Shown: piece by piece, positions 43,903 through 54,300 of the stretch
Position numbering within the stretch: the stretch's first letter is position 1
Layout: each line of letters opens with the position of its first letter
DNA from: Maioricimonas rarisocia
GTDB taxonomy: Bacteria; Planctomycetota; Planctomycetia; Planctomycetales; Planctomycetaceae
DNA length: 64,000 nt
Direction: 5' to 3'
Assembly (NCBI RefSeq): GCF_007747795.1
Contig: NZ_CP036275.1
Location: 2,532,001-2,596,000, forward strand
Position numbers and translations under genes: made by a program
Notes under the pieces: generated by a model
Told to the model about the DNA's origin: nothing
Databases searched by the model: none
The model's input: the letters and a program-made list of their open reading frames with translations, nothing else

Positions 43903-45482
43903 GCTCCAATTGTTTGTGCGAGCGATACAGCGAGGTCTTCGGCTCCGTCGATCTGTTCCAGCCGACGCAGATACTCGATTGCCTTCTGTGGCTTCCCTTG
44001 AATCGCACGTATTCGAGCCAGGTGGAACAACGCCGTCGGTTCGTACTCGTCGATCATGAGCGCTTCGTTGAAGAACCTCGTCGCAAGATCGGTGTTGCCA
44101 AGCTGATGGTAAGCCAGGCCCGTCTTGGACGCGACAAGTGCTGAGGGCTCTTCGTCGTACATTGCACGGAGGATGTCGATGGATTTGCGGACGGCGGATG
44201 TCGCTCCTTCCAGGCCGAGGGCAACTGCATAGCGGTACTGATACCAGCGACGGTCATCCCAGTTCTCGGCCAGAAAGCGGAACTGCTCGACCGCATCTTC
44301 GTAGCGTTTGAGCTGAACGTTGACCTCAGCCAGTCCCTCGACGGCATCGCGGCGATCCTCGATCGGCCGCCCGTGCTGCTCCATCCAGCGAATGGCCCTG
44401 GTGTACACCATATGGGCGGCCTCGAACTTCCCGACTCGTCGGGCGGCTTCGCCGTAGATGACAAGTACCTGTGGCGATGTCGACATGCGCTCCATCGCTT
44501 TCTCGAGACGCGCGATCACCTCGTCCACCTGGTCTTTGTCAAGCAGCTCGCGTGCCATTTCGGTGAGCTGGTCCGTCACTGTGGGAACGGACAGCCGGTC
44601 TGGCTCCGGGGCCTCGAATTCGACAATCTCCACTTCGGCCTGCAGTTTTTCGATCGCTGCCAGAAGAGCAGCGCCTGTTTCGAACCGGTCCTGGGGCCGT
44701 TTTTCCAGGCAGCGGGAAACGATTGCGTCCAGTTCCGGCGGCACGGAGGCGTTGACGTGAATCGCCCGAGGGAATGGTTTGAGGTGGATCGCTTCGCCCA
44801 TCGTGCGGCGAGGGAACCGGCCAGTCAGAAACTTGTAGGCAATTACACCAAATGCGTAGATGTCCGTGGCGACAAAGCGTTTGCCGCGACCATCGATGCT
44901 CTTGTCGAGAATCTCTGGCGCGAGGTACGGCCATGCTCCGGCGCCATCCGTGTCCACAAAACGGTCCTCAATCGGGCGGCTCTGACCGAAGTCTGCCAGA
45001 CGCACGCCGAGCTGCGGATCAACGATCGCGTTGTCCAGTTTCAGATCGCCGTGGACGCGTGGCGGGTCCTGCATGTGCATGAAGGCGAGACCTTCCGCGA
45101 TGTCGCGCAGCCAAGCGAGCACTTGATTCAGGTCGATCGGTTCCGGCAGTGACCCGTCGCCAACGATCTGGTGCAGCGTCTGGCCGGGGACGTATTCCAT
45201 CCACATAATCGCCAGTCCGTCGATGCGAGCTGCATCGAATACCCGGACCAGACGATCACTCCCGGTCAGGTCTTTGGCCTGCTGAGCTTCTTGGAAAAGG
45301 TAGCGGTTACCACTGTCCTGATGGTGGAAGATTTTAATAGCGACCTGTGAAGGCAATTCGCCCGACTCGTCCCTGATGATGTCGGCAAGCCAGACGGTGC
45401 CATAGCTGCCGCGACCGAGGATGTCGACCAGTCGGAATCTGGCGCCAATGACGACTCCTTTGGAGATGTCCGAAAGCTTCAT
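43899..45482 (-). CDS. Serine/threonine protein kinase with C-terminal TPRs
   Basis: A 527-residue soluble protein. The kinase domain (~15-290) has the glycine loop LGRGSYGTV (22-30), Lys50 in VAIKIF, the catalytic loop VHGDLKLDN (His144, Asp146, Asn151) and the metal motif ADFGQS (164-166). It also has YLAPEILDK and TDIYAFGVIAYKFLTGRFP. The usual His-Arg-Asp is His-Gly-Asp, so it is a non-RD kinase. Residues ~310-520 form TPR repeats (AAHMVYTRAIRWMEQHG; VASKTGLAYHQLGNTDLATRFF). There is no membrane helix. Start and stop overlap its neighbours (ATGA on both sides). Kinases are also part of BREX type 2 (PglW), but the sequence layout differs. Confidence 0.88.
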   Translation of the reverse strand: MKLSDISKGVVIGARFRLVDILGRGSYGTVWLADIIRDESGELPSQVAIKIFHHQDSGNRYLFQEAQQAKDLTGSDRLVRVFDAARIDGLAIMWMEYVPGQTLHQIVGDGSLPEPIDLNQVLAWLRDIAEGLAFMHMQDPPRVHGDLKLDNAIVDPQLGVRLADFGQSRPIEDRFVDTDGAGAWPYLAPEILDKSIDGRGKRFVATDIYAFGVIAYKFLTGRFPRRTMGEAIHLKPFPRAIHVNASVPPELDAIVSRCLEKRPQDRFETGAALLAAIEKLQAEVEIVEFEAPEPDRLSVPTVTDQLTEMARELLDKDQVDEVIARLEKAMERMSTSPQVLVIYGEAARRVGKFEAAHMVYTRAIRWMEQHGRPIEDRRDAVEGLAEVNVQLKRYEDAVEQFRFLAENWDDRRWYQYRYAVALGLEGATSAVRKSIDILRAMYDEEPSALVASKTGLAYHQLGNTDLATRFFNEALMIDEYEPTALFHLARIRAIQGKPQKAIEYLRRLEQIDGAEDLAVSLAQTIGA

Positions 45483-46042
45483 GTCTGCACCTCCAGCAGA
45501 CGCAGCTGGCCGTTCGACTGGCCGAAGATGGCGTGAGCCAGAACGAATGTGGCTTCCGTGCCGAGACCTTCGATGAGCTGACCTTCCTGAGTTCGGAAGC
45601 CGTCGAAGGCGACGGATCGGACGACCCTGTTGGCGCTGATTTCGGTGCCGGCGATGGTCCAGGCCATTAGCAGCAGGGCTTCCGGTTTGCGTTCCAGAGC
45701 CTCATACGTCTGCATCAGGTTTCGGGCTTTGTCGATCAGCTTGGACGTTTGGCCGGGTTCAAAGCGCTCGAACTCACCGAGCAGCAGGGGGAAGCCGTCT
45801 GGACGCGTCCACCACACGATGTCCGGTCGGATGTAGCGCGTGCTGACGCGCACCGGGTATTCGTTGATGGCCCAGAAGCCCAGTTGTCGTCCGAGGGCAC
45901 CAAGGTAGTTACAGCCCAGCGAGTGCACGCAGATGCTTTCGTCCTTCACGCCCCACGTGGTCAGCATCGGAAATTCGTTGCGCGCGAATTCCAGCGATGA
46001 GAATTCACGCTTCAGCGTGTGGCGAAGAATTTCTGCGTTCAT
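45479..46042 (-). CDS. PD-(D/E)XK nuclease-like protein
   Basis: A 187-residue protein. The segment STRYIRPDIVWWTRPDGF, followed by PLLLGEFERFEPGQTSKLID, has the strand-turn-strand of the PD-(D/E)XK fold: Pro-Asp (73-74), then Glu90-Phe-Glu92 on the next strand. The usual third-residue Lys is not in place (Glu-Phe-Glu); Lys101 on the following helix could substitute, as in some family members. The assignment is by pattern and needs a structure model. It is coupled to the kinase by an ATGA overlap. Confidence 0.5.
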   Translation of the reverse strand: MNAEILRHTLKREFSSLEFARNEFPMLTTWGVKDESICVHSLGCNYLGALGRQLGFWAINEYPVRVSTRYIRPDIVWWTRPDGFPLLLGEFERFEPGQTSKLIDKARNLMQTYEALERKPEALLLMAWTIAGTEISANRVVRSVAFDGFRTQEGQLIEGLGTEATFVLAHAIFGQSNGQLRLLEVQT

Positions 46043-46108
46043 GGAACCTGTTGCGGGAGGCTGCTTCTGTGGCCGTTGGCTGCTGGGAGCTTTCTCGGGG
46101 TTGGCTGG

Positions 46109-47809
46109 TCATTGCATCCTACCTGGTCCCCACTCGTCCAGAATCTTCGGTGACTCGCCGCCGTGTTTGAGGGCCTTGTAGCCGATACGCACTAGCAGCG
46201 GGGCGGGAATCGAGCGGCCGGAAATCAGGGCCTCGCCTGTGGACAGAGCCGGCAGTTCGTCGATGTCGGCTTTTGTCAGTTGCTCTGTCGACCTGCGAAT
46301 GAATTGCGCGTCGTCGGGATTCTTGATGCGCATCGTGATCAGCGTATTGCACTGGCTGGTCACGTCCGAGTCCAGTTTGCTCGGGCGCTGGCTGATCACG
46401 GCGAAGCCGACACCGAATTTGCGGCCTTCGCCGGCGATGCGTTTGATGATGCGGCGGCTGATGGACTGGCCGCCGGCCGGGGCGAAGTTGTGGCCTTCTT
46501 CGTAGACCAGGAAACACGGGCGGATCGGCTCGGTCTTGTCGGTGGCTGCGTTCAGGATTTCGCTGGAGAGGAGCGCGACGATGATCTGCCGGGCGTCGTC
46601 AGAGAGTCCCTGCAGATCGACGATCACCAGCCGGCCGACTCCCTGGCCGCGGAGCCCGATCAGGTCCTTGACGCTGGTCGGATGATCGACGCCCGCCGTG
46701 TAGAACGCCCTGGCTTCGTTCAGCACCTGACGCAGCCGGATACCGGCGATGGCCGCGCTGCGACCGCCCAGCGCGCGGGCTTCTTCGGTAGACAGGTTCA
46801 GCGACTGGTCGTTGCGCACGTCGTCCAGTCGAGTCGTCAGAAGTTCGAGCAGCGTGTTGACGTCGCGCGGGGGATTCGGTTGGTCGATCTTCCATTTGCG
46901 AATGGCCACATCCAGCACGCGGGCCTGCGGTTCGGTGAGTCCCGGCAGGATTTCGCCGATGCTGTCGACGTCGAAGTGATCGAACTGCAGCGCGAGTCGG
47001 TGATTGCTGCCGGCGTATTTGCGATCGAAGCCGTCGTCCTGCGGGGTGTAGACGGTGATGCCGCCGCCGTTGTCCTGCAGCCGCCCCAGAGCGTCGACAA
47101 TCTTCGGCAACGCCTGCTTGTCGCGTAGGTCTTCGACGGCGTCGATCTCGGGGTTGGTTCGCATCTGACCGCCCTCGAAGGCGCGGCCGTATTCGCCGTG
47201 TGGATCGAAGACGACGACCGTACCGTTCATCTGGCCGACGAGTCGTTCGATGATGCGGCCCACGGTGTACGACTTACCGGAACCGGTCATAGCCAGCACG
47301 GCGAGGTGTTCGGTCGCCAGCGTGTTGACGTCCAGATAGATCGGCACCGCCTCGGCACCCCGTTCGTAGCCGACGAGGTTGCCGATGTGGATCGAGGTTT
47401 CCTCGCTGAACTGGTAGAACTGCCGCAGGAAGGCGTAATCGACTCCAAACACCTTCGAGCCGGGATCGAGCGGCCGTCGCGGCATGCGAATCTCGCCGGT
47501 CGTCGCATCCTTGAACCCGATGAGCTCGACCGTGGCATACAGCGTCTCGCCGCTGACCCGAGAACCGGGCAGCACGTTGACGTCGCCGACCCCTTCGCCC
47601 AACGCTTCTGAAAACAGAATGTTGCTGCGGGAGATGTTGGTGATGCGACCGAGGCAATCGGTTTCGTTCTCGCCGCGCCGTTCCGTGTGCGGAATGCGAA
47701 CGAACTCACCGCGACGTGCGGAGAAAGAGCCACGCAATGCAACCTTCAGCGAGGTTGGGTTGCCCGTGTTGCCGATCAATTTGCCGAGATGTTCGTGTGG
47801 TGTGGTCAT
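46109..47809 (-). CDS. HerA-like hexameric ATPase/DNA translocase
   Basis: A 566-residue protein from ATG 47809. The N-terminal HAS-barrel-like segment (~10-110) is followed by Walker A AMTGSGKSYTVGRI (173-186), VVVFDPHGEYGRAF, the second strand block GRLVIVDLQGL, Walker B CFLVYEEGHNFAP (432-444), and FAVISQRPSKLDSDVTSQCN with a conserved Gln/Arg pair. This is the DUF87/HerA layout. HerA proteins form hexameric rings that pump DNA and act with NurA nucleases; a NurA-like gene lies two genes upstream. It starts 8 nt after the HsdS-like gene. Confidence 0.85.
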   Translation of the reverse strand: MTTPHEHLGKLIGNTGNPTSLKVALRGSFSARRGEFVRIPHTERRGENETDCLGRITNISRSNILFSEALGEGVGDVNVLPGSRVSGETLYATVELIGFKDATTGEIRMPRRPLDPGSKVFGVDYAFLRQFYQFSEETSIHIGNLVGYERGAEAVPIYLDVNTLATEHLAVLAMTGSGKSYTVGRIIERLVGQMNGTVVVFDPHGEYGRAFEGGQMRTNPEIDAVEDLRDKQALPKIVDALGRLQDNGGGITVYTPQDDGFDRKYAGSNHRLALQFDHFDVDSIGEILPGLTEPQARVLDVAIRKWKIDQPNPPRDVNTLLELLTTRLDDVRNDQSLNLSTEEARALGGRSAAIAGIRLRQVLNEARAFYTAGVDHPTSVKDLIGLRGQGVGRLVIVDLQGLSDDARQIIVALLSSEILNAATDKTEPIRPCFLVYEEGHNFAPAGGQSISRRIIKRIAGEGRKFGVGFAVISQRPSKLDSDVTSQCNTLITMRIKNPDDAQFIRRSTEQLTKADIDELPALSTGEALISGRSIPAPLLVRIGYKALKHGGESPKILDEWGPGRMQ

Positions 47810-47817
47810 GTAGATGC

Positions 47818-49326
47818 CTATTCTGGTTTCGGCACGGGATTCCTCTCTAACCACCGTGCAATTTGCTTCGCTTCATCAGTCAGTAATTCCACGTTGATTG
47901 TTCCTGCGATGAGCGATTCGATGTCACCCGCAGCGGATCGAGTAAGCGCATCACTCTCACTTAGTCCGTCGACCGCAATTTTTAGTAGATGCTCGGTTTC
48001 ATCGACCTGCTCGTCTACCCATGGAATTACAAGTCGTACAAGATCGCTCTCATGCATTCGGCGACGACTGAGCGAACTCGATCGCGTAAGAAATGTTGCC
48101 TGCACTCGCACCCAATTTGACCTCAACACTTGTGCAAGCAAGTAAGGAGTAGGGCGTTCATCTTCTACAGGTCGCAGAATGGCAACTTCCGTTGAGGCTG
48201 CCGTAGTCCCTTTGTGGTTTTCGGGAATTACGCCGACGCGCCGCTCTTTGGGATTCAGCATCGCATACAGTATGTCTCCGCAATGAACTTCTACTCCCGG
48301 AGATGAGTACCGGTTTTCTTCTGCCACTGCCCAATCGACAAAGCCGTTTGAATTGATGTCCAAGACGCTGAGGTAATAGCAACCCTTAATCGCTGGGGGA
48401 GTCAGTCGCTGACGCTCGTCTGATACGACCTGAAGAACATCACCAAATGTTCGACTTGATGATTGTCGCAACAGATGACGAACAATTGTCGTCGGGGCGA
48501 CATGGTGTGGCCATGGGTCAACTCGATCAGCGGGGTCAAAGTCAGTCACCCAAGTCGAGTTTGGGTTCGTGTTGGCCGGGTCGTGCTGGAGGAGTTCTAG
48601 GCTCGCACTGTCGATCGAACCAGAATCCGTTGCAGCTCGAAGCCACTCTTCAAACCTTCGAGCAGCGGCTTTGGCGTACTGTTGCAGTCGCTCAGCTTTC
48701 CGGTACTTGATTCCGATTGATCGTTGAATTTCTCGCGACGCATTGATTAGGCGCAGTTTCTTAAACGAGTTTGGCATCACATGTGGAAGTACGCCACCGC
48801 TAATAAGTCGGGTTGTCTGTGACATACCAAGCCGACTATTGAGAAATACCGCAGCAAAGTAGGGGTCAACATCTGATTCGGAGTCAAATCTTGCTCGCGC
48901 GACAGTATTGCTAAATGACGCGTACGGTTCACCTTCGGGATAGACTGCAGTGTTTCCGACATTCACGCCCGACATTGTGTAAAGCACGTCGCCCGAATGG
49001 ATCGCTCGATTACTTGCGGGGTCGATTTCCAGTCCGGGCACACGCTGGGCGGTCGAGTCATCATAGAAGTTGGGCCGCACGTTTGCGCCTCGTATCAATA
49101 CTGCCCCTGTATCTCCATACTGAACAAGTTTTGGTGTGGCACCACAGTTCGCTTTTGTCGCCTCAGCTCCAATCTGCACGAGTGGGATTCTTGAATCCTC
49201 CAATTCCTTCGCATCTCTTAAGAATCGAGGTTCATAGAAAGACGCGTCCAAGCGATCAGCGGAGAGGCCTTGGTCTAGTAACCAAGCCTGCGGCTGCGAA
49301 CACAAAATGCGAAATACATTCTCCAT
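47818..49326 (-). CDS. HsdS-like DNA specificity protein (two target-recognition-type halves)
   Basis: A 502-residue protein. ATG 49326 overlaps the preceding stop as TGATG. The first half has LSADRLDASFYEPRFL, VLIRGANVRPNFYD, SGDVLYTMSGVNVGNTAVYP and PYFAAVFLNSRLGMSQ, with SGGVLPHVMPNSFKKLRLI. The second half repeats the plan: YYLSVLDINSNGFVD, HCGDILYAMLNPKERRVGVI and PYLLAQVLRSNWVRVQATF. These are the hallmarks of type I specificity subunits: a TRD, then a 'page' of helix ending in a phi-P-phi motif. It presumably tells the HsdM-like methylase where to act. No hsdR gene is adjacent. Confidence 0.75.
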   Translation of the reverse strand: MENVFRILCSQPQAWLLDQGLSADRLDASFYEPRFLRDAKELEDSRIPLVQIGAEATKANCGATPKLVQYGDTGAVLIRGANVRPNFYDDSTAQRVPGLEIDPASNRAIHSGDVLYTMSGVNVGNTAVYPEGEPYASFSNTVARARFDSESDVDPYFAAVFLNSRLGMSQTTRLISGGVLPHVMPNSFKKLRLINASREIQRSIGIKYRKAERLQQYAKAAARRFEEWLRAATDSGSIDSASLELLQHDPANTNPNSTWVTDFDPADRVDPWPHHVAPTTIVRHLLRQSSSRTFGDVLQVVSDERQRLTPPAIKGCYYLSVLDINSNGFVDWAVAEENRYSSPGVEVHCGDILYAMLNPKERRVGVIPENHKGTTAASTEVAILRPVEDERPTPYLLAQVLRSNWVRVQATFLTRSSSLSRRRMHESDLVRLVIPWVDEQVDETEHLLKIAVDGLSESDALTRSAAGDIESLIAGTINVELLTDEAKQIARWLERNPVPKPE

Positions 49327-50495
49327 CACTCGTCCTCCCATCCAGCCAACCACGCACGATCGCGCAGTTCCTGCTGCATCGCTCGGAGGGCTTCGCGTTT
49401 GTAAAACTCAAGTAGTCCCTGACCACCCTGTGTCTTCTTGATGATCTGCACCGACTGCTGCGCGTACCACAACGGCAACGGCACGGCCTGACGAACATCA
49501 AAGTAGGTCAGCGAAATCAGATCGGACGCCAGCGCATCAATCGCCGCTTCGCCACCCGGCTCGCGCCAATGTGCTGCCGAGCCGAGTGTCTCCACCTGAA
49601 TCGGTGTCCCTCGCAGGCCGGTCAGATAATGAAAAGCGATCGTACCTTTCTCGATGATCGACTGCGGAAACGCTCGTTTGTCGCGCAGGTCCTGTTCGCG
49701 ATTGAAGGCCGCCGTGCGATAGTCGGGATTCAGAATCCCGGCCAGCACACGGTCGATGCCGACCGACAACACCTGCGTCCATTCCTCGCGGATCAGCCGT
49801 TCGACTTCGCCGTCGATTGGATCGGGCGTGACTTCCTGACTCTTGGACTTCAGCAACCGCAACAGGCTGCCAAAGCGACCTCGATCAAGCGTCACAACTT
49901 TCGGTCCATCAGGATCAAACGGGAAACAGCGACTGATGTGCTTCTCCCAGAACGCCTCCAGCCGGTCCCGCAGCTCGCGCACTTCCCGGCGCAGCTCGGC
50001 GTCGGTCTCTGCATCGTCCAGGGCCTGAGCGTAAACCCGCCGGCCCATGATCAGCGGCATGTCCAGCAGGATCAGATCGGGCAGCGGATCGGCCTGAAAG
50101 ATTTCCTCCAGCAGATCGTAGACCAGCGTGTACGTCTTCCACGACAGCCGCCGTTCGGCTTCCAGCAGCGTCATATCGCCCACATCCAGCCGGCTTTCCT
50201 GCCCGCCGTGAATGATGTCGGCCGCGGCCGTCGTCAGATCGTGCGCCACCGCCGCCGCTCCATACAGCAGCCCGCCAAACGCCCCGATCTTCCGATGAGC
50301 CACCGACAGCCCGACACTCCGCCGCTTCTGATCCCGGTCGACAGGCAGCTTGCGCACAATGCCGCCGTCCTTCAGCCGCGGCGCAATTCGATCAATCGAC
50401 CGCAACTGCCGAGCCAGCTTGCCGACCGTGCCCATCAGCCCAAGCTGAAGCTGCGCGGTGATCTCCTGCGCGAGCGGGTTACCTTCGGCATTCAC
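49326..50495 (-). CDS. NurA-like nuclease (candidate partner of HerA)
   Basis: A 389-residue protein. It fits the NurA order of elements: an early strand with a small-residue loop (SVGLSVAHRKIGAFGGLLYG), a helix then a strand ending in Asp (PDLILLDMPLIMGRR), a Val/Lys region (VVTLDRGRFGSLL) and strands in the second half (GTIAFHYLTGLRGTPIQVET). It ends in a Pro-Leu block, RQAVPLPLWYAQQSVQIIKK, comparable to the PYPL...A segment near the end of NurA. The match is weak in identity and rests on order plus the HerA gene two positions away. Coupled by ATGA to the gene upstream and by TGATG to the gene downstream. Confidence 0.5.
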   Translation of the reverse strand: MNAEGNPLAQEITAQLQLGLMGTVGKLARQLRSIDRIAPRLKDGGIVRKLPVDRDQKRRSVGLSVAHRKIGAFGGLLYGAAAVAHDLTTAAADIIHGGQESRLDVGDMTLLEAERRLSWKTYTLVYDLLEEIFQADPLPDLILLDMPLIMGRRVYAQALDDAETDAELRREVRELRDRLEAFWEKHISRCFPFDPDGPKVVTLDRGRFGSLLRLLKSKSQEVTPDPIDGEVERLIREEWTQVLSVGIDRVLAGILNPDYRTAAFNREQDLRDKRAFPQSIIEKGTIAFHYLTGLRGTPIQVETLGSAAHWREPGGEAAIDALASDLISLTYFDVRQAVPLPLWYAQQSVQIIKKTQGGQGLLEFYKREALRAMQQELRDRAWLAGWEDE

Positions 50496-51352
50496 GCTTC
50501 ACCCCCTTCCGCCAGAATCATCCGGCTTCGCCGAAGAAACGCCCCCCATCCATGCTGTTTCAGCGCCGCCTCCATTTCCTCCGCCGACGCCTCCGGCATC
50601 CGCACCAGCGTTCGTGCGATGGATTCGCTCGTCAGTTCGAATCCAAGCTGCCGAGCCGTTGTGGCGACGGATGCAGAATCACGGGTCGCTCCATTGACCG
50701 CCAGCACCAGAGCGACCGCTGCCGCGTCGGAATCATCCGCCAGCAGTAATTCTTCAATGCTTCCCGCCGGCTGGATGAGTTCTGTCTTCGTTGCCATTGC
50801 TTTTCCGGTCGCGTTCTTCACCGTCGCTCGATCGACGATTCGCCCCAGAAGCAACTTTTGTTGAGCGGCATCCACACCAAACCGCCGACTCGCCAGACCC
50901 GCCGTACACAGCACGATCGCTGCTGCGCCTTCGTGTGGTCGATAGCCAAGCACGGTCACACCCAGCCCGGCGACGTCTCCCCACTGGCCGGTGTGCAGAG
51001 GCGTCTCGACGACCGTCTGTCCCGGCAGTGGCAGTTCGGTTCCGTCTTCGAGTTCAAACGAGTCGAAGTCGCCAACCTTCACTCGCACACTCGACGGAGC
51101 CTGCAGCACGGTCTTCAGGTCTCCCGCCCGGAACCGCGGCACAACAATTGTCACCCCCCCGGCTGCGGCCCGTTTCTCCAGCAGCCGCCGGGCTGCCGTT
51201 GGCTCCTCAAAGAGCCACAGTCCGACAATGACTGCCGGTTCTGGAGCATCGGCCAGCGCCTCGGCTTCCAGCCACCCGACGTCGTCACACACCCGCGGAA
51301 GACCCGCGAGGTCTCGCAGCGACTTCTGACTGTCCAGACCGACCACACGCAC
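50492..51352 (-). CDS. Unknown operon protein (286 residues)
   Basis: It starts at GTG 51352, overlapping the TAG stop of the giant ATPase (TAGTG), and ends with an ATGA overlap into the NurA-like gene, so it is certainly part of the operon. The sequence begins MRVVGLDSQKSLRDLAGLP. Its first ~110 residues look like an alpha/beta domain that may resemble a phospholipase-D- or Toprim-type core but lack a full motif. The middle is strand-rich (VKVGDFDSFELEDGTELPL) and the last ~90 residues are helical. Function unknown. Confidence 0.75.
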   Translation of the reverse strand: MRVVGLDSQKSLRDLAGLPRVCDDVGWLEAEALADAPEPAVIVGLWLFEEPTAARRLLEKRAAAGGVTIVVPRFRAGDLKTVLQAPSSVRVKVGDFDSFELEDGTELPLPGQTVVETPLHTGQWGDVAGLGVTVLGYRPHEGAAAIVLCTAGLASRRFGVDAAQQKLLLGRIVDRATVKNATGKAMATKTELIQPAGSIEELLLADDSDAAAVALVLAVNGATRDSASVATTARQLGFELTSESIARTLVRMPEASAEEMEAALKQHGWGAFLRRSRMILAEGGEA

Positions 51353-54300
51353 TATTGCAGCTCCAGTTTGACAAGCTTCAGACGTTTCAGGCCGGGAATA
51401 CGACGGTCCATCTCGTCACTCTCCCAGTCGATTTCCTGGCCCTTGAGAACGATCTGGCACATTTGCAGGTAGTCGTTAAACGTGACACCCGATTCGCCTG
51501 AGAAATACTCGCTGCCCTCGGCCTGCATACGTTCGACCATTTCATCGAACACGGCTTTGGTTTCCGACCACGTCTTCTTCCGCTCGCGCGGCCAGGCTTC
51601 CGGGTTCTCCCTCTTCGCCAGCCGGACTCCGGTCCAGGCCCTCATGAGAGCGCCGTGTTGCTCCTGATACTGCACCTCGAGCGTCTGGACGGCCCGGGCT
51701 TCCAGCCCATTCATGTCGTCCAGCAGACTGGCGGGACCGGTACGAACCTTGTCGAGGTCCGATTTGAGGCCATTGACGAGCTGCCAGATTTGTTCTCCGG
51801 CCCCCTCACGGTTGTCCGTGCCTTCGCGGATTCCGCCTTCGTTGAGCGCATAGTGCAGTTCGTCGAATCGATTCTTGAGCACATCGAGGTCAGACTTCGA
51901 ACGCACTTCTGCCGGAGCGTCCGCAAAGAACGCCTCGACCTGGACCATCCGCTCGCGGCACTGTTCGGTCTCGTCACGAAGCCCTTCCCAGACGCTCAGC
52001 AGTCCCTTGAATCCCGCCACCAGCTTGCCCGGCTGCTCCAGTTCTGCAGTGATCTCGCCCAACCGATTAATGGCTTCTTCAAATTTCGGCGGATCGCAAC
52101 ACAGTTTGTATCCGACGGTGACGATACCCAGCGAGCTGCCGCCGGCCGTCACCGTACGGTTTGGTCGATCGGCACTGAAGTCCAATTCCTGCCGAAAAGC
52201 GTCCAGCGGACGACTGATCGCCTGCGTCGGGAATGCCTTCTGGCCGTCATCCAGTTCCGGAACCCGCGTGTCGACCTCCTGAGCAATTTCGTCGATCTGC
52301 TTGATCAGTAGTTTCCGCCGCCGATCAAGGTCGACGTAGAACCCGTGCAGCACGCGGACGCGCTTCCACAGCGGGTAGGTCGTCACGCCGTACTGCTTCT
52401 CGAAGTCATGCAGCACGTCAGGGCTGTACCTGAAGGCACGGTCACCGGTTGTGTCGAAGACACGTGTGGCATTCTTCTGAACCTCCCCGATCACGCCGAG
52501 AGCCTTCCGAAGCTGCTGTTCGAAGACCGGCATGCCGTCGCTACTGGTCCGATTCAGTTCGTCCCACGGACGACTGGTGAAGTCGAGGTCCAGGCCGGCC
52601 AGTTCATTGGCAGCTTTCTTCAGGCCGTGTCGAGCATCTTTGCTGTTGATGTCGATCAGCTTGGTTCCATGCTCGTGGTGAATCGCGCGAATCGTATTCG
52701 CCACCCTGTCGAACTGCGAGTCCAGCCAGTTCTCGGCCGCCGTGACTCGGCCTTCCAGCATGTGTCGCGACACCTGACGCACCTGGTCGCCGTCGACTTC
52801 GATCAGTCCCAGCGTGTGCATGATGGTCGTCAGATGCCGGATTACGTCCCGCGTCTTCACGCTGTCGGGCACCTCAAACAGAAACCGGCCTTCCAGCTCG
52901 TTTCGCTTCAATTGCACGCGCGAGCACCGTTCCATGACCGTCAGCAGGCACCGTGGCAGCACCGCTTTTCGCTCCCCTTCTTCGTCGACGACCAGTTGTA
53001 ACAATGGCTCGCCGTGATACTTCGTGCCGGGATCGACCTGCCGAGTGACCATCTTCTCGAAGCGATCCCGTTCCGTGTCATCGACAAACACGCCGGTCGC
53101 AACCTGCTTCACGTCGTGATAGGACTTGCCAGCGAGCAATGCCGCGTAGCCCTTAGCAAACGCTATTAGGTCATCCTCGCTCACTCTACTGCCGTAGAAC
53201 AACGGCCGCAGCACGAGTCCTCGCTGCCCGACCTGCTCGGTGACCCAGCGTTCCAGAACCTGGTACAGGTGCTGGCGAGCGCCCTGGACGACGCCGTTGA
53301 AATGGTTGGTCCGCATGTCGTCCAGTTTCAGCGCGTCGCCGCTCGACAACCCGATGACTCCCAGCCGGGCGAGGAAGTTGCCAACCTGAGTTGTGAGTTG
53401 ATGAAGGACGACAAACGGAGCAATCTTTGACAGCGATCGATCGATGAGGTCTCGCAGCTCCTCAACCCGTTCTTCAGTGTCTTCGACAACCAGCACGACT
53501 GGCGACGCGGCCCGGCGGGCGAGTTTGCCGAGTTCCTGCTCAATCTCTGCATGCTGCGTCGACGCCCGGACATACATGAGAATCGAGACTCCGTCCGGGC
53601 CGAGACTCAGCGGGGCCAGACTGGTCTTCAGCTCGATTGCCGGAATGCTGCAGCCGGAGACCGGTTGAACCGCGATTCGCTCCGGTTCGTCCCATGCCCA
53701 GGCGATTCCATGAATCAGAGCCTGTTCACGCCGCTTGGGATCACTGCAGACATCTTTGAACTTATGTTCGAGGGTTGAGTTCTTCGCGGTGTCCCGCAGG
53801 TAGCCTTCGACGCGATGCTGACGTCGATTGAGGTGATGGAACTTCTGCAGAAACGTAAAGCTGGGGGCGAGGAATTCGCTTGGCCCGCCTCCGTTGCCAA
53901 CGGCGTATTGATCGTCGATCAGAAGTCCATGCAGATAGACCGCAAATTCGCCGGCGCGATCACCGTACGGTGACAGCGCGCCGACCTGGCTGGTGAATTC
54001 CGCCTGATCTTCACAGATCAGCAGGTGGTCCCGTCGGTCTTCCGGAAGCGCGATCTGGGAGTACGTCCGCAGACTTTCCAGCACGTCTTTCAGACTGAAT
54101 CGGGCTTCGCCGGGCAGATTGACGATCGCACCAGGTTCAACACGGAATCCGCAGTTCACCAGATGGGTCGTGATCCGCACGTCCTGTGGCGGTTTGATCT
54201 CGCGAACTTTCGTGAACAGCTTCGTCCCCGACGCATCCTTGCGGGCGAGCAGTCGCACCGCCCGCTCGCGTCCGACACCGTTTGAGTCGCCGATCGGCTG

